Assembly: GCA_015523575.1 (NCBI GenBank)
Contig: WAJZ01000047.1
Coordinates: forward strand, 1 to 5,396
From: Candidatus Hestiella acidicharens
Lineage (GTDB): Archaea > Thermoproteota > Thermoprotei_A > Sulfolobales > Acidilobaceae
Length of the DNA stretch: 5,396 bases
Direction: 5' to 3'
The notes below the pieces were generated by a model. The model ran no database searches and had not been told where the DNA came from. It saw only the letters and a program-made list of their open reading frames with translations. A program made the position numbers and the translations under genes. Positions within the stretch are counted from its first letter, which is position 1. Every line of letters starts with the position of its first letter. Shown in pieces: positions 5,254 to 5,396 of this stretch.

Positions 5254-5396
5254 ATGGGTAAAAGGAAGAGCAGGTCCTTATCTAGAGGTGAACTTGGGGC
5301 AATAATAGGCCTCGTAATAGCAATAATAATACTCTCCTCCTTCCTAGGAATTGCTGCAATGAGGAAGGCCCCCTCAGCCACTTCTACAGTAACCAA
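5254..5396 (+). CDS. N-terminus of a probable membrane-anchored solute-binding protein (partial)
   Basis: 47 complete codons run off the window with no stop. The ATG is preceded by GGGTG (5241-5245) with 8 nt spacing. The product opens with a very basic stretch (MGKRKSRSLSRGE), then one hydrophobic segment of about 22 residues (LGAIIGLVIAIIILSSFLGI), then AAMRKAPSATSTVT. This layout (basic head, single membrane segment or class III pilin-like signal, then a Ser/Thr-rich linker) is known for extracellular binding proteins of Sulfolobales ABC importers. The SRG-E junction could be a processing site for the archaeal prepilin peptidase. Next to livHMGF it is most likely the binding subunit (LivJ/LivK role), but the binding domain lies outside the window. 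A pilin-like or other secreted protein remains possible. Confidence 0.65.
   Translation, partial: MGKRKSRSLSRGELGAIIGLVIAIIILSSFLGIAAMRKAPSATSTVT

Noticed and set aside
5208..5396. Minus-strand frame opposite the start of the 5254 gene
   Set aside because: The plus frame has a promoter, ribosome binding site and a coherent signal-like N-terminus; the minus frame has none of these.
1..5396. CRISPR array or insertion sequence
   Set aside because: No regularly spaced repeats of CRISPR length and no transposase or terminal inverted repeats were seen. The only clustered repeats are the three short iterons at 1219-1276.

Overview
The window looks like a thermoacidophilic crenarchaeon, most likely of the Sulfolobales. 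Protein-coding DNA is AT-rich while the two tRNA genes are very GC-rich, as in hyperthermophiles. Promoters have the archaeal BRE plus TATA form (TAAAG-C-TTATAAAT type), ribosome binding sites are GGTG/GGAGG, GTG and TTG starts are used, and neither tRNA gene encodes its CCA end. No gene here fixes the genus.

Left part (1-1330): remains of an integrated element. A minus-strand gene (444-1196) reads as an archaeal tyrosine recombinase that seems to have lost the middle of its catalytic domain. Behind it lie a strong ribosome binding site, a 17-codon frame and a 74-codon hypothetical frame, all in one reading frame broken by two stops. Between the integrase start and the tRNA genes are three near-identical 10-11 bp direct repeats. 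The 3' end of tRNA-Pro faces the integrase, as expected for an attachment site.

Middle (1329-1496): a minus-strand pair, tRNA-Ser(CGA) then tRNA-Pro(UGG), 9 nt apart and both intronless.

Right part (1640-5396): an ABC importer of the hydrophobic/branched-chain amino acid (HAAT/Liv) family. Two permeases (livH, livM) run rightwards and overlap by about 11 nt. Two ATPases (livF, livG) run leftwards and overlap by 14 nt. The two pairs converge with only 9 nt between their stop codons. After a 328-nt divergent promoter region comes the start of a rightward gene, cut by the window edge. It encodes a basic N-terminus, one hydrophobic segment and a Ser/Thr-rich stretch, as expected for a membrane-anchored solute-binding protein. 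Together these would form a complete importer: binding protein outside, LivH/LivM in the membrane and LivG/LivF inside. It is divided among three promoters rather than one operon. livH and livG carry similar promoters with a shared TTAGTTA-containing inverted repeat at the predicted transcription start, which suggests joint control. The substrate cannot be read from the sequence.
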